NCBI RefSeq assembly: GCF_036203305.1
Contig: NZ_CP108131.1
Coordinates: 8,432,001-8,496,000, forward strand
From: Streptomyces sp. NBC_00190
GTDB lineage: Bacteria > Actinomycetota > Actinomycetes > Streptomycetales > Streptomycetaceae
Direction: 5' to 3'
Length of the DNA: 64,000 nt
In this document: piece after piece, positions 8,936 to 17,125 of the stretch
Layout: each line of letters begins with the position of its first letter
How positions within the stretch are numbered: the first letter of the stretch is position 1
The notes under the pieces: model-generated
The model's input: the letters and a program-made list of their open reading frames with translations, nothing else
The model's database searches: none
Told to the model about the DNA's origin: nothing
Translations under genes and position numbers: made by a program

Positions 8936-9212
8936 CGCAGGGCGGCGACCAGCAGGGCGGTCTAGCACGGGAGACGGAACCGACCCCTTGACTGGTGCTG
9001 CACGCCACGGCTGCTCGTGTTGTCCGCGCTGCGGCGGTACGGCGGTGCGCTGCGCTGACACCGCGGCGAAGACGCGGAGATGTGCTGACCGCCGTGCCAT
9101 TGCGTCACCAGCGACAGGAGCTGACGAAGAGTTCGATTTTGCTGCGGAATCAGCCTGTGGTGGGGAACATGCCATACGACACGGGCAGGCAAAGCAGGGG
9201 CGAGGGGGAAGA

Positions 9213-9794
9213 GTGAGCGCTGGGGCCAGGATGCCGTTGCACGTCGACATCAAGTTCGTGTGGAGGCATCCGGAGGGGTGGTACAGCGACTATCCGCCGC
9301 AGACCGGAAACGGCGAGCGCGTCATGGTCGCCAAAGTTGCCTTCCGGATGGGCCATGGTGAGCTGGGACGCCAGCTAGCGAGCTATGCCAGCCAAGAAGG
9401 CTTGCAAGCAAGTGTGGCAAGCACCAGGTACGCCGTGGGTCCTGAGGTCGACTACTCGACACTCATCGGAGCGACAGTCACGATTCTTGGGGCTGCCGGG
9501 GGCATCGGCGGGGTTGCGGCTGTGCTCAAGGTGTTCTTCGAGCGCAACAACGGCAAGAAGGTCACCTTCGGTCAAGACGGTGAAGTCCTGGGTGTCGAAG
9601 GGCTGAGTGCTGACGAGATCGTCCGCCTCCTTGAAACGCTCAGCAGCCAGCGCGTGGAAGAGGAGAACTCAAGAAGCAGCGCACAGGAGCAGAACGTTTC
9701 GGGGGCGGTGGCGGAGCAGGCCATGAGCCCTTCGTTGCCGCATCCATCCCCTCTTCAACGCCTTCTCGCTCGTCGTCCTCGAAGCGGTGAGTGA
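9213..9794 (+). CDS. Hypothetical protein with one glycine-rich hydrophobic segment
   Basis: 193 residues from GTG 9213, chosen because GAGGGGGAAG sits directly upstream. The frame is open back to 8988, but that part is arginine/cysteine-rich and unlike the rest. An N-terminal globular part contains HVDIKFVWRHPEGWYSDYPP. A hydrophobic glycine-rich stretch follows, YSTLIGATVTILGAAGGIGG then VAAVLKVFF, and then basic residues and a KVTFGQDGEVLGVEGLSADE tail with a helical end. The layout loosely recalls the effector-associated EACC1 domain of actinobacterial conflict systems, but that is a guess. No partner genes are left around it, since an IS3 remnant follows. Confidence 0.6.
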   Translation: MSAGARMPLHVDIKFVWRHPEGWYSDYPPQTGNGERVMVAKVAFRMGHGELGRQLASYASQEGLQASVASTRYAVGPEVDYSTLIGATVTILGAAGGIGGVAAVLKVFFERNNGKKVTFGQDGEVLGVEGLSADEIVRLLETLSSQRVEEENSRSSAQEQNVSGAVAEQAMSPSLPHPSPLQRLLARRPRSGE

Positions 9795-9904
9795 ACCTGG
9801 AAGCCGTCCGCCCTGGGGCATCAATGCCACAGACCTTCGGACAAGGCGTCTGCGGGAACCCAGCACGCGTGAGCTGGCGGGAGACAGCAGAGCCGGACAC
9901 GGGC

Positions 9905-10940
9905 CTTCCCCCGTGAAGGTGGGCACGCGGTTATTGATCACGCGGCGAGCGTGAGTGTAGCGGTGTGGTGTCGGCGTTCGTATTCGTTGGGGCTGAGGTG
10001 GCCGTTGGCGGAGTGCCGGCGGCGGGTGTTGTAGCGGGTCAGCCAGGCGAAGACGGTCTGGCGGCAGGTGCCGGCGTTGCCGTAGTCCTGGGCGCCCTGG
10101 AGAGTCTCGCGTTTGAGGGATGCGTGGAAGCTTCCGCAGGCCGCGTTGTCTGCGCTGGTGCCGACCGCGCCCATCGACCGGGTGACGCCTCGGCTGGTCG
10201 CAGAGGCCGGAGAAGGCCCGGGATCCGTATTGCGCCCCGTGGCCGGAGTGGAACACGGCGCCCTCCAGGCCGCCGCGGGTCGAGGCTGTCATCCGCAGTG
10301 CGCCGGCGACCAGGCCGGTGCGCATGTAGTCGGCGATGGACCAGCCGACGACTTTGCGGCTGAAGCAGTCCAGCACGGTCGCGAGATAGAGGAACTCACC
10401 CCCTGCGAGAGGGAGATACGTGATGTCGCCCATGTACTTCAGGCCCGGCTCGGTGGCGGTGAAGTCCCGCTGGAACAGGTCTGGAACCGGTGAGGCTGCC
10501 GGGTCCGGGACGGTGGTGCGGACGCGTCTGCGCAGGCGGATGCCGGTGATGGAGAACGTCCGCATGATCCGGGCGACCCGCTTCTCGTTGACCCGCCGCC
10601 CTTTCCCGCGGAGCTCGGCGGTCACTCGCGGGGAGCCGTAGGCGCCGCCGGAGCCGCCGTGGACCTCGCGGATCTCCCCGGCCAGGATCCGGTCCTCCCG
10701 CTGCCGGGCAGCCCTGACCTCGGCGCCGGCGAGCCACGTGTAGTAGCTGGACCGGTTCACGTCCAGGACTTGGCAGAGCCGCTTCACCCCGAAGGTGTTC
10801 CGGTGGTCGTCAACGAACTGAAAGCGGCTCCTTACCAGTTCGTCTCTCCGGCGAAATACTTGGCCGCCTTGCGGAGTATGTCCTCCTCGGCGGCGAGCTT
10901 GCGCTCACTCGCCTCGAGCTCGGCCATCCGCGAGCGCGCT
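9905..10940 (-). mobile_element. IS3-family element, second copy, truncated at its 5' side
   Basis: Minus-strand IS3 sequence from about 9905 to about 10940, unlike the IS3 at 3281-4550 in detail. The start of OrfA is missing: the sequence enters at RMAELEASERKLAAEE in the middle of the leucine zipper and is joined to an unrelated gene fragment at about 10936-10945. No inverted repeats were found at either side, so the exact ends are uncertain. Confidence 0.65.
9938..10787 (-). pseudogene. IS3-family transposase OrfB, frameshifted
   Basis: OrfB begins MKRLCQVLDVNRSSYYTWLA and has the helical region ending RVNEKRVARIMRTF. The core has KYMGDITYLPLAGGEF with the first Asp. HSGHGAQYGSRAFSGLC has Gly in place of the usual second Asp (normally H[ST]D[HQ]G), so even the catalytic site is damaged. 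The frame breaks after SGLCDQ. The Glu block ADNAACGSFHASLKRETLQG and the C-terminus LTRYNTRRRHS..LTLAA are read in another frame, 9938-10174. Confidence 0.85.
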
Positions 10941-11120
10941 GTCGCCGAGGACTGGCGGGGTGAGATCGACGGACTCGATCTCACCCTCACCTTCCTGCGC
11001 AGCAAGCGCGAGCAGGCCCGCCGTTTCCAGTGAAGTGGCCAGGTCTCGCTCGGGCTTCCCGTCGTCCCACATCAGAAGTCCCAGCTCACAGGAGGGTGAG
11101 GGGAGCGCAGACGCCAGCAG
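10936..11120 (-). pseudogene. Fragment related to the small protein at 8642-8935
   Basis: The minus strand reads LGLLMWDDGKPERDLATSLE, then GLLALAAQEGEGEIESVDLT and VLGDSALADG. This matches the 8642-8878 protein (LLALAAEEGEGEVESVDVTA, LGDS). The 3' half is replaced by the truncated IS3 OrfA. The start is probably near 11100. A duplicated small-gene family, with both members broken, is the best explanation. Confidence 0.5.
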
Positions 11121-11171
11121 TGCGGGCTGCATGATCACATTGGACAATCGCTGCCAACCAGGAGGCACAGA

Positions 11172-11681
11172 ATGCTGTTGCGCAATGTGGTACTTGATGA
11201 TGTTGACGCTTACATCCGGATGCGATGCGATCCCGACATGATGAAAGATCTCGGGGGCCCACTGCCGCGAGAAGGCATGGATGAGAAGGTGCAGCGCGAT
11301 GTGCGCCGGGCTGCCGAGGACACCGCCTGGACCAAAATGATCATCCCCGAACCGGCTGCCCCCTCGGCCGTCGCCGGAACTGTGACGCTGTGGTCCCACG
11401 AAGCCGACGACCAGCACATCTCCGAGATCGGTTGGATGGTCCTGCCCGCCTTCCAAGGCCAGGGTTACGGCAAGCAAGCCGTGCGGACACTGCTTGAGAT
11501 GGCCAGGGAGGACGGCCGCTGGGGACTCATCCACGCCTTTCCCGCAACCAGCAATCTGCCTTCCAATGGCATCTGCCGCGGTGTCGGCTTCACGTTCGTT
11601 GAAGAACAGAGCCTGGAGTTCGCCGGTCGAGTTCTGCAGACCAATCACTGGATCATCGACCCACGCACTGATTTGACCTGA
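11172..11681 (+). CDS. GNAT-family N-acetyltransferase
   Basis: 169 residues from ATG 11172, with AGGAGG at 11160-11165. The acetyl-CoA pyrophosphate loop is clear: IGWMVLPAFQGQGYGKQAVR. Before it is a beta strand with AVAGTVTLWSHE. After it, ATSNLPSNGICRGVGF is the usual C-terminal GNAT block (N..S.......GF). The N-terminus MLLRNVVLDDVDAYIRMR is typical of RimJ/RimL-like members acting on small molecules or protein N-termini. The acceptor is unknown. The stop codon TGA at 11679-11681 touches the left repeat of the ISL3 element, so the native C-terminus may have been slightly altered by the insertion. Confidence 0.88.
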   Translation: MLLRNVVLDDVDAYIRMRCDPDMMKDLGGPLPREGMDEKVQRDVRRAAEDTAWTKMIIPEPAAPSAVAGTVTLWSHEADDQHISEIGWMVLPAFQGQGYGKQAVRTLLEMAREDGRWGLIHAFPATSNLPSNGICRGVGFTFVEEQSLEFAGRVLQTNHWIIDPRTDLT

Positions 11682-13344
11682 GGGTCCGTAAAGTTAACGG
11701 CTCTGGCTCACATTCGGTGGTGACGCAGGGTGGCGAAGTGTCGTTGATATGGGCATGGAGAGTGTCAACGAGCTTGCGGCGACGGTGTTTTCGGGGGTAT
11801 CCCCGCTGGTCATCGAGGATGTGCTCGACGAGCGCGAGCGGGTCGTCGTGAGGGCACGGACTCCGGAGAAGGCCGCAGTCTGTCCGGTGTGCCGTGCGTC
11901 GTCGGGACGTGTACACGGCTATCACTGGCGGACGGTGGCCGACGTGCCGGTCGACGGCCGACGGGTGGTGATCCGCGTACGGGTGCGTCGTCTGGTGTGT
12001 CCCACGCACGGCTGCTGTCACACCTTCCGCGAGCAGCTGCCCGGAGTGCTGGACCGATACCAGCGACGCACAACCCGTCTGACCAGGCAGGTCAAGGCCG
12101 TGGTGAAAGAGTTAGCGGGCCGTGCAGGATCTCGTTTGCTCGCGGTACTCGCGATGGGCCTCTCGCGTCACACGGCCCTGCGTACCCTGCTGTGCATCCA
12201 GTTGCCCACCGGGCGGGAGCCCCGAGTGATCGGCGTCGACGTTCTCGCTCTGCGCCGGCGGCACCGCTATGCCACCGTGGTGATCGCCGCCGAGACCCAT
12301 GAGCGGATCGACGTGCTGCCCGACCGCACGGCCGACACGCTGGAAGCGTGGCTGCGTCAGCATCCCGGCATCGAGGTCGTGTGCCGCGACGGCTCCACGA
12401 CCCACGCCGAAGCCATCCCCGTGCCCCTGCCCGACGCAGTGCAGGTCGCCAACCGGTGGCATTTGTGGCACAACCTGTGCGAAGCCGCCCTGAGCGAGGT
12501 CAAGGCGCACAGCACCTGCTGGGCCACCGTGCTGGACGCACCCCTGTATGACGGGCCCCGCGCACGGACCACCCTGGAACGCTGGCACCAGGTCCACGAC
12601 CTGCTCGACCAAGGCGTTGGCCTCCTCGAATGCGCCCGCCGCCTGCAACTGGCCCTGAACACCATCAAACGCTATGCCCGCGCCGACCGGCCCGAGCGGA
12701 TGCTCCGCGTCCCCAAGTACCGGTCCAGCCTCGTCGATCCCTACCGCGAGCACCTGCGCAAACGCCGGGCCGAGGACCCCGCCGTTCCCATCAAGCACCT
12801 CCTCGAGGAGATCAAAGCCCTCGGCTTCACCGGCTGCCTCAACCTCCTGCACAAGTACATCAATCAAGGACGCGCGGACGCCGACCGCATCCACATCTCA
12901 GCACGCAGACTCGCCCGGATGCTCCTCACCAGGCCCGACAACCTCAAGGCCGGCCATCACGACCTCCTCGCCCGCATTACCGCTGCCTGCCCCGAGATGA
13001 CCCACCTGGCCACCGCCGTCCGGACCCTCGCCCCGCTCCTGAAACCTCAGCCCGAGAACGCCGACGCGCTCGAGCGTTGGATCGCCCAGGTCCGCGCAGC
13101 CGACCTGCCGCACCTGCACTCCTTCACCCGCGGCCTCGAGCGAGACCGCGACGCTGTCACCGCCTCGTTCACACTCCCATACAGCAACGGCCCAACCGAG
13201 GGCATCAACACCAAGACCAAGCGGATCGCCCGCCAGATGCACGGACGAGCAGGCTTCACCCTCCTCCGCCACCGCATCCTCCTCGGATAACGACACCCTC
13301 CGTCACCACCGAATGTGAGACAGAGCCGTTGACCGTACAGACCC
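11682..13344 (+). mobile_element. ISL3-family insertion sequence
   Basis: About 1.66 kb with long imperfect terminal inverted repeats, left 11682-11733 and right 13294-13344. Both read inward as GGGTC.GTA..GT.AACGGCTCTG then CTCACATTCGGTGGTGACG, in separated blocks. No clear 8-bp target duplication was found. It holds one full-length transposase and looks intact, unlike most elements in this window. It was inserted immediately after the acetyltransferase stop codon. Confidence 0.85.
11749..13290 (+). CDS. ISL3-family transposase
   Basis: 513 residues in one frame, a normal length for ISL3 transposases. An N-terminal zinc-binding region is seen as CPVCRASSGRVHGYHWRTVAD and VCPTHGCCHTFREQLP. 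The catalytic core starts at VIGVDVLALRRRHRYATVV, followed by VVCRDGSTTHAEAIP and a C-terminal block SNGPTEGINTKTKRIARQMH then GFTLLRHRILLG holding the Glu. All expected acidic residues are present, so it may be active. Start chosen at ATG 11749; a second ATG lies two codons later. Confidence 0.9.
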   Translation: MGMESVNELAATVFSGVSPLVIEDVLDERERVVVRARTPEKAAVCPVCRASSGRVHGYHWRTVADVPVDGRRVVIRVRVRRLVCPTHGCCHTFREQLPGVLDRYQRRTTRLTRQVKAVVKELAGRAGSRLLAVLAMGLSRHTALRTLLCIQLPTGREPRVIGVDVLALRRRHRYATVVIAAETHERIDVLPDRTADTLEAWLRQHPGIEVVCRDGSTTHAEAIPVPLPDAVQVANRWHLWHNLCEAALSEVKAHSTCWATVLDAPLYDGPRARTTLERWHQVHDLLDQGVGLLECARRLQLALNTIKRYARADRPERMLRVPKYRSSLVDPYREHLRKRRAEDPAVPIKHLLEEIKALGFTGCLNLLHKYINQGRADADRIHISARRLARMLLTRPDNLKAGHHDLLARITAACPEMTHLATAVRTLAPLLKPQPENADALERWIAQVRAADLPHLHSFTRGLERDRDAVTASFTLPYSNGPTEGINTKTKRIARQMHGRAGFTLLRHRILLG

Positions 13345-13691
13345 GCTCCACGCCTACCGGGCTGGGCGTGGGAGTGCGGCATCTGTCGCAGCCCTGATGG
13401 CCAAGGCCGCACCCCCGGCACTTGTCTACCCCAATCGACCGGTCGGTTCAGGCGGGGAGGTGGCGGCGAAGGCTCGGTGCTGTCTGCGGCTACGCCGCCT
13501 GGGCGATGTTCAGGTCCAGGCCGGGTATGGGCTCGGGCGCCGGTTCGGCGGGCCTGGTCTGCTTCTTCAACAACATCCCTGCCGCGCCCTGGTTCTCCGT
13601 CCCGATGCTCTGCCTGTGCGGGCGTGCCAGCTCTGCTGGTGCTGTCCGTCTGGGGCGGGGGATTGGCGGCTGGGCTGTCGTCGGCATAAGC
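13345..13691. other. Intergenic region, no convincing gene
   Basis: Between the ISL3 element and the regulator. The regulator frame is open upstream to 13422 but the peptide there is cysteine/tryptophan-rich and lacks family similarity. A minus-strand stretch ending NIAQAA also lacks a plausible start. No gene is called. Confidence 0.5.
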
Positions 13692-13730
13692 GTCTGGACT
13701 TTCTGTCTAGTCTGGACGTACAGTCCAGAT
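13692..13730. promoter_or_regulatory. Repeated TCTGGAC half-sites: likely operator of the regulator gene
   Basis: GTCTGGAC occurs at 13692-13699 and 13710-13717, 18 bp apart, and the second copy forms an inverted repeat with GTCCAGA at 13723-13729 (5-bp spacer). The palindrome ends one base before the ATG at 13731. A site so placed would cover a leaderless transcript start, or else the true start codon is a little downstream. Autoregulation by the adjacent YheO-like protein is the simplest reading. Confidence 0.6.
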
Positions 13731-14375
13731 ATGAGTGAAGTGGAAGAGGGCCGGGACCCTCGTATTCGGATGTGGGGGCCGGTGTGCCACGCGGTGGCGC
13801 TGTTGCTCGGCCCGTACGCCGAGGTCGTCCTGCACGATCCGCAGACCGATCAGGTTCTGGAGATCTGGAACCCGATGACCGCCCGGGGCCCGGGGGATCC
13901 TTCGCTCCTCGGCGAGCTGGACGATCTGGAACCGTCGGCTCAGGATGTGTTCGGGCCGTACGAGAAGCTGCTCGTCGACGGCCGCCGGCTGACATCGGTC
14001 AGCTCGGTCCTGCGGGATGCGCAGGGCCGGCCGTCGGCGGTGCTGTGCATCAATCTCGACCGCACCCCGCTGGAACAGGCCGCCGCGGTCCTGTCCGCTT
14101 TCGGCGCCCCCACCGTGCAGCGCCCGGAGCCGTTGTTCGAGCAGGACTGGTCCGAGCGCATCCAGCACATCATCGGAAGCTACGTCCGTGAGACGGGGCG
14201 CCCTGTGGAGCGCATGACCCGTCAGGACCGCCTGGCCGTTCTCGGCCGGCTGGATGAGGCGCGGGTGTTCGCGGTGCGCCGCGCCGCCCCGGTCGTCGCC
14301 GGCGCCCTGCGGGTGTCCCGCTCGACTGTCTACGGCCTGCTGGCCGAGCTCAGATCACCGAACGTGAAGGACTGA
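13731..14375 (+). CDS. YheO-like (PAS-like plus HTH) transcriptional regulator
   Basis: 214 residues from ATG 13731 (GTG 13740 is an alternative). There is no Shine-Dalgarno sequence, but a repeated operator ends one base upstream. The N-terminal two-thirds match the YheO-type PAS-like sensor domain: WGPVCHAVALLLGPYAEVVL, then VHD-like LHDPQTDQVLEIWN, and SVLRDAQGRPSAVLCINLD. The C-terminal HTH contains LGRLDEARVFAVRRAAPVVA and GALRVSRSTVYGLLAEL. The stop is six bases before the aminotransferase start, so it heads an operon with two amino-acid enzymes. Regulators of this type control amino-acid or hydroxy-amino-acid catabolism elsewhere; the ligand here is inferred to be the operon's substrate. 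Confidence 0.85.
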   Translation: MSEVEEGRDPRIRMWGPVCHAVALLLGPYAEVVLHDPQTDQVLEIWNPMTARGPGDPSLLGELDDLEPSAQDVFGPYEKLLVDGRRLTSVSSVLRDAQGRPSAVLCINLDRTPLEQAAAVLSAFGAPTVQRPEPLFEQDWSERIQHIIGSYVRETGRPVERMTRQDRLAVLGRLDEARVFAVRRAAPVVAGALRVSRSTVYGLLAELRSPNVKD

Positions 14376-14381
14376 TGCATC

Positions 14382-15515
14382 ATGACCCGACTGCCCGACT
14401 TCCGTCTGGAAACGTACTTCTCGCGGTGGGAGTTCACCGCCCGCCACCACCTGACCGCCTCTGATGTCCAGACCATGACACTCGGCGAGCTCCTCTCGCT
14501 GGCCGACGACAAGGACCGCGAGGCCTTCGAAAACCTGTCCCTGGGCTATACCGAGACGTTCGGCGACCGCGCCCTGCGCGAAGTGATCGCACAGACCTAC
14601 GAGCACGCCGACGCAGACGACGTCATCTGCTTCGCGGGGGCCGAGGAGGCCCTCTACCTGGCGATGAACGTCCTGCTCGACGCCGGGGACCACGCGGTGG
14701 TGGTGACGCCGAACTACCAGGCCGCCGAGACGGTGCCGCTGGCGCTGTGCGAGGTCACCGGCGTGGCCCTCGACCCCGAGCGGGACTGGGCCCTGGACCT
14801 CGACGAGGTGGCGGCGGCCATACGACCCAATACCCGGGTCGTCTCGGTGAACTTCCCCAACAACCCCACCGGCAAGGTCATCGGCGCGGCCGATTTCACC
14901 GCGCTGGCCCGCCTGTGCGACGAGCGCGACATCCACCTGTTCAGCGACGAGGTCTACCGCGGCCTGGAGCGCGACCCGGCCCGCATCCTCCCGCAGGCCA
15001 CCGATCTCTCCGGGCGCGCCTTGTCCTTGAACGTGACGTCGAAGTCCCTGGGGCTGCCCGGGCTGCGGATCGGCTGGATCACCTGCCGCGACCGCGAGTT
15101 GCTCTCGCGCCTGGAGCGGGCCAAGCACTACACCACCATCTGCAACTCCGCGCCCAGCGAGGTCCTGGCGCGCATCGCGCTCAAGGCCCGCGAGCCGATC
15201 CTGCGCCGCAACCGTGCGCTCATCGCGGCGAACCTGCCGGCGTTCGAGGCGTTCTTCGCCGAGTTCGCGGACGACTTCGAATGGCAGGCTCCGGACGGCG
15301 GGTGCGTCGCCTACCCCCGCTACCTCGGCGCCGAGGGGGTGGAGGAGTTCTGCACCCGTCTGGTGGACGAAGCAGGTGTCCTGCTGCTGCCCGCGAGTAT
15401 CTACCATTCCGAACTCACTGCCACCCCCGCCGACCGGTTCCGCATCGGCATCGGCCGCAGCAACCCGGAAGAAGGCCTGGCAGCCTTCGCCACATGGATG
15501 CGAACGGGCCGATGA
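14382..15515 (+). CDS. PLP-dependent aminotransferase, class I/II
   Basis: 377 residues. Fold-type I features are GAEEALYLAMNVLLDAGDHA, VVSVNFPNNPTGKVI with the Asn binding PLP, LFSDEVYRGLE with the Asp, and NVTSKSLGLPGLRIGW where Lys221 should form the Schiff base. The C-terminal ADRFRIGIGRSN carries the Arg that binds the substrate carboxylate. The N-terminus LETYFSRWEFTARHHLTASD is characteristic of a subgroup that also contains the capreomycidine synthase VioD, so an unusual reaction such as arginine-side-chain cyclisation or beta-elimination is possible. It is six bases after the regulator and overlaps the next gene by four bases (ATGA). Substrate unknown. Confidence 0.87.
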   Translation: MTRLPDFRLETYFSRWEFTARHHLTASDVQTMTLGELLSLADDKDREAFENLSLGYTETFGDRALREVIAQTYEHADADDVICFAGAEEALYLAMNVLLDAGDHAVVVTPNYQAAETVPLALCEVTGVALDPERDWALDLDEVAAAIRPNTRVVSVNFPNNPTGKVIGAADFTALARLCDERDIHLFSDEVYRGLERDPARILPQATDLSGRALSLNVTSKSLGLPGLRIGWITCRDRELLSRLERAKHYTTICNSAPSEVLARIALKAREPILRRNRALIAANLPAFEAFFAEFADDFEWQAPDGGCVAYPRYLGAEGVEEFCTRLVDEAGVLLLPASIYHSELTATPADRFRIGIGRSNPEEGLAAFATWMRTGR

Positions 15516-16459
15516 CGACGAGCCTGCCCGTCTTCGACACGGGCCCCATCGAGACGGCCGCCACCCCCCAGATGGTCCTTGACACCGTCCGTGACGCTCT
15601 CATCGCCCACGCCGAAGGCCGCACCAGCGTCCCCCCGCCCCTGCACATGGACTTCCCCGAAGCCAACGGGGACTGCCATGTGAAAGCCGGCTGGATCACC
15701 GACGCCACCGACTTCACCGTCAAGATCGCGACCGGCTTCTACGGCAACCACGGTCTCGGCCTCCGCTCCAACCACGGTCTGGTCTGCGTCATCAGCGCCC
15801 GCACCGGACAGATACGCGCCATCCTCAACGACCGCGGCATGCTGACCGCCTGGCGCACCGCTGCCGCAGGAGCACTGGTCACCCACGCCATGGCCCGGCC
15901 CACGGCCCTCACCCTGGGCCTCTTCGGCACCGGCGAACAAGCACTCCTCCAGGCCGTCTGGCTGGCCAAACTCCGCACCATCAGCCAGATACTCGTCCAC
16001 GGCCGCAACCTGCACAATGCTGCAGCCCTGTGCGAGGAACTCCACAAGAACGGCCTCCCAGCCCGGCCCGCTTCCGCACAGCAGACTGCCGGCGCCGACA
16101 TGATCATCACCACCACACCGGCGACAGCACCCGTCCTGAACGCCGCCGACGTCTCCGAGGGCACCCACGTGACAGGCATCGGCACGGACATGCCCCACAA
16201 GAACGAGCTGCCACCGGCGCTCTTCGCCCGCGCACAGCTCATCGCGACCGACGACCACGCCCAGTGCCTCGACCACGGGGACTTCGGCCACGCCGTCCGC
16301 GCCGGGGCCGCCGCGCCCGACAGCGACATCCCGGTCGGCCGGCTTCTCAAAACACCCCCCGACCGCCCCGAAACGGCGATCACGGTCGCCGACCTCACCG
16401 GTGTGGGAGCCCTCGACGCGGCACTCGCCTCGGCCATCCTCCACCACCTCCTGCGGTAA
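15512..16459 (+). CDS. Ornithine cyclodeaminase / mu-crystallin family enzyme
   Basis: 315 residues starting at ATG 15512, which overlaps the aminotransferase stop. The family forms a Rossmann-fold NAD(P) enzyme acting on amino or imino acids (cyclodeaminases, ketimine reductases, alanine dehydrogenases). Visible features are the substrate-binding HVKAGWITDATDFTVKIATG, the TAWRTAAAGALVTHAMA helix, the nucleotide loop LGLFGTGEQALLQAVW and ADMIITTTPATAPVL. GTHVTGIGTDMPHKNELPP holds the Asp usual for the cyclodeaminase acid. With the aminotransferase and YheO-like regulator it makes a compact amino-acid modification or breakdown unit. The specific substrate cannot be read from sequence. Confidence 0.87.
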   Translation: MTTSLPVFDTGPIETAATPQMVLDTVRDALIAHAEGRTSVPPPLHMDFPEANGDCHVKAGWITDATDFTVKIATGFYGNHGLGLRSNHGLVCVISARTGQIRAILNDRGMLTAWRTAAAGALVTHAMARPTALTLGLFGTGEQALLQAVWLAKLRTISQILVHGRNLHNAAALCEELHKNGLPARPASAQQTAGADMIITTTPATAPVLNAADVSEGTHVTGIGTDMPHKNELPPALFARAQLIATDDHAQCLDHGDFGHAVRAGAAAPDSDIPVGRLLKTPPDRPETAITVADLTGVGALDAALASAILHHLLR

Positions 16460-16526
16460 CCACCGCAGCCCGGACAGGCGAAGCATCGCCGACACCGCTC
16501 ACACCCCCCACCGCCAGGACCCTGCC

Positions 16527-17005
16527 ATGGACGCCAGCACCGACATCGAAACGGCCCCATCCCCAGCCGCCCCGACGTTCGTCCCACCGCAGTCCGCCAC
16601 CCACGCACGGGCCGACTCGCGCCCTTGCGTCTGGAAGCTCCCGCACCATCCCGCGTCCGCCGGCACAGCACGCCGCATCACCACCACCGTCCTCGATGGC
16701 TGGGACGTAGACGGCGAGACCATCGACCAAGCACTGCTCGTCGTCTCCGAACTCGTCACCAACGCCATCGAACACGCCCTGCCCCCGTCGCCCTCCACCT
16801 CCAGCGCCCCGGAAACGACGGCGCCCTGCGCATCGAGGTCGGCGACGGCGGCCCCGCCGACAACGAGGGCACCTGGACCACCAGCTGCGCGCCGGAAGAG
16901 CACGGTCGCGGCGTGAGCATCATCGCCCTGCTGGCAAGCGCGCACGGCACCCGCATCCTGGCCCACACCGTCACCTACTGGGCAGTCCTCCCGGCCGCCG
17001 CCTGA
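16527..17005 (+). pseudogene. Stand-alone HATPase (anti-sigma-type kinase) with one frameshift
   Basis: ATG 16527 begins MDASTDIETAPSPAAPTFVP. The N box reads ALLVVSELVTNAIEHALPP. After a run of C at about 16781-16786 the frame is lost. In the next frame the sequence continues perfectly as VALHLQRPGNDGALRIEVGD, GGPADNEGTW and EEHGRGVSIIALLASAHGTR, the G1 and G2 boxes. One missing base in the poly-C run explains it. This class of small RsbW-like HATPases is abundant in Streptomyces and often sits beside PucR or BldG-type regulators. A sequencing error cannot be excluded, in which case it is an intact protein of about 160 residues. Confidence 0.75.
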
Positions 17006-17125
17006 ACACGCGTCGATCCCTGCGAGGCCGGCGGCCTCCGCCCGAGCCCGGCTGCCGAAGGGGTGATCGCGGCGTGGCGCGGCCAGGTCCGGCCGAAGCC
17101 ACTGTTCTTCCTGCAAGGAGCCCGC

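Noticed and set aside
13490..13600. Minus-strand peptide ending NIAQAA that resembles a RiPP precursor tail
   Set aside because: No start codon with a ribosome site and no modification enzyme nearby; the IS and operon context give no support.
13422..13730. Upstream extension of the YheO-like regulator
   Set aside because: The extra 103 residues are Cys/Trp-rich, unlike the family, and cover the repeated operator; the sensor domain starts just after ATG 13731.
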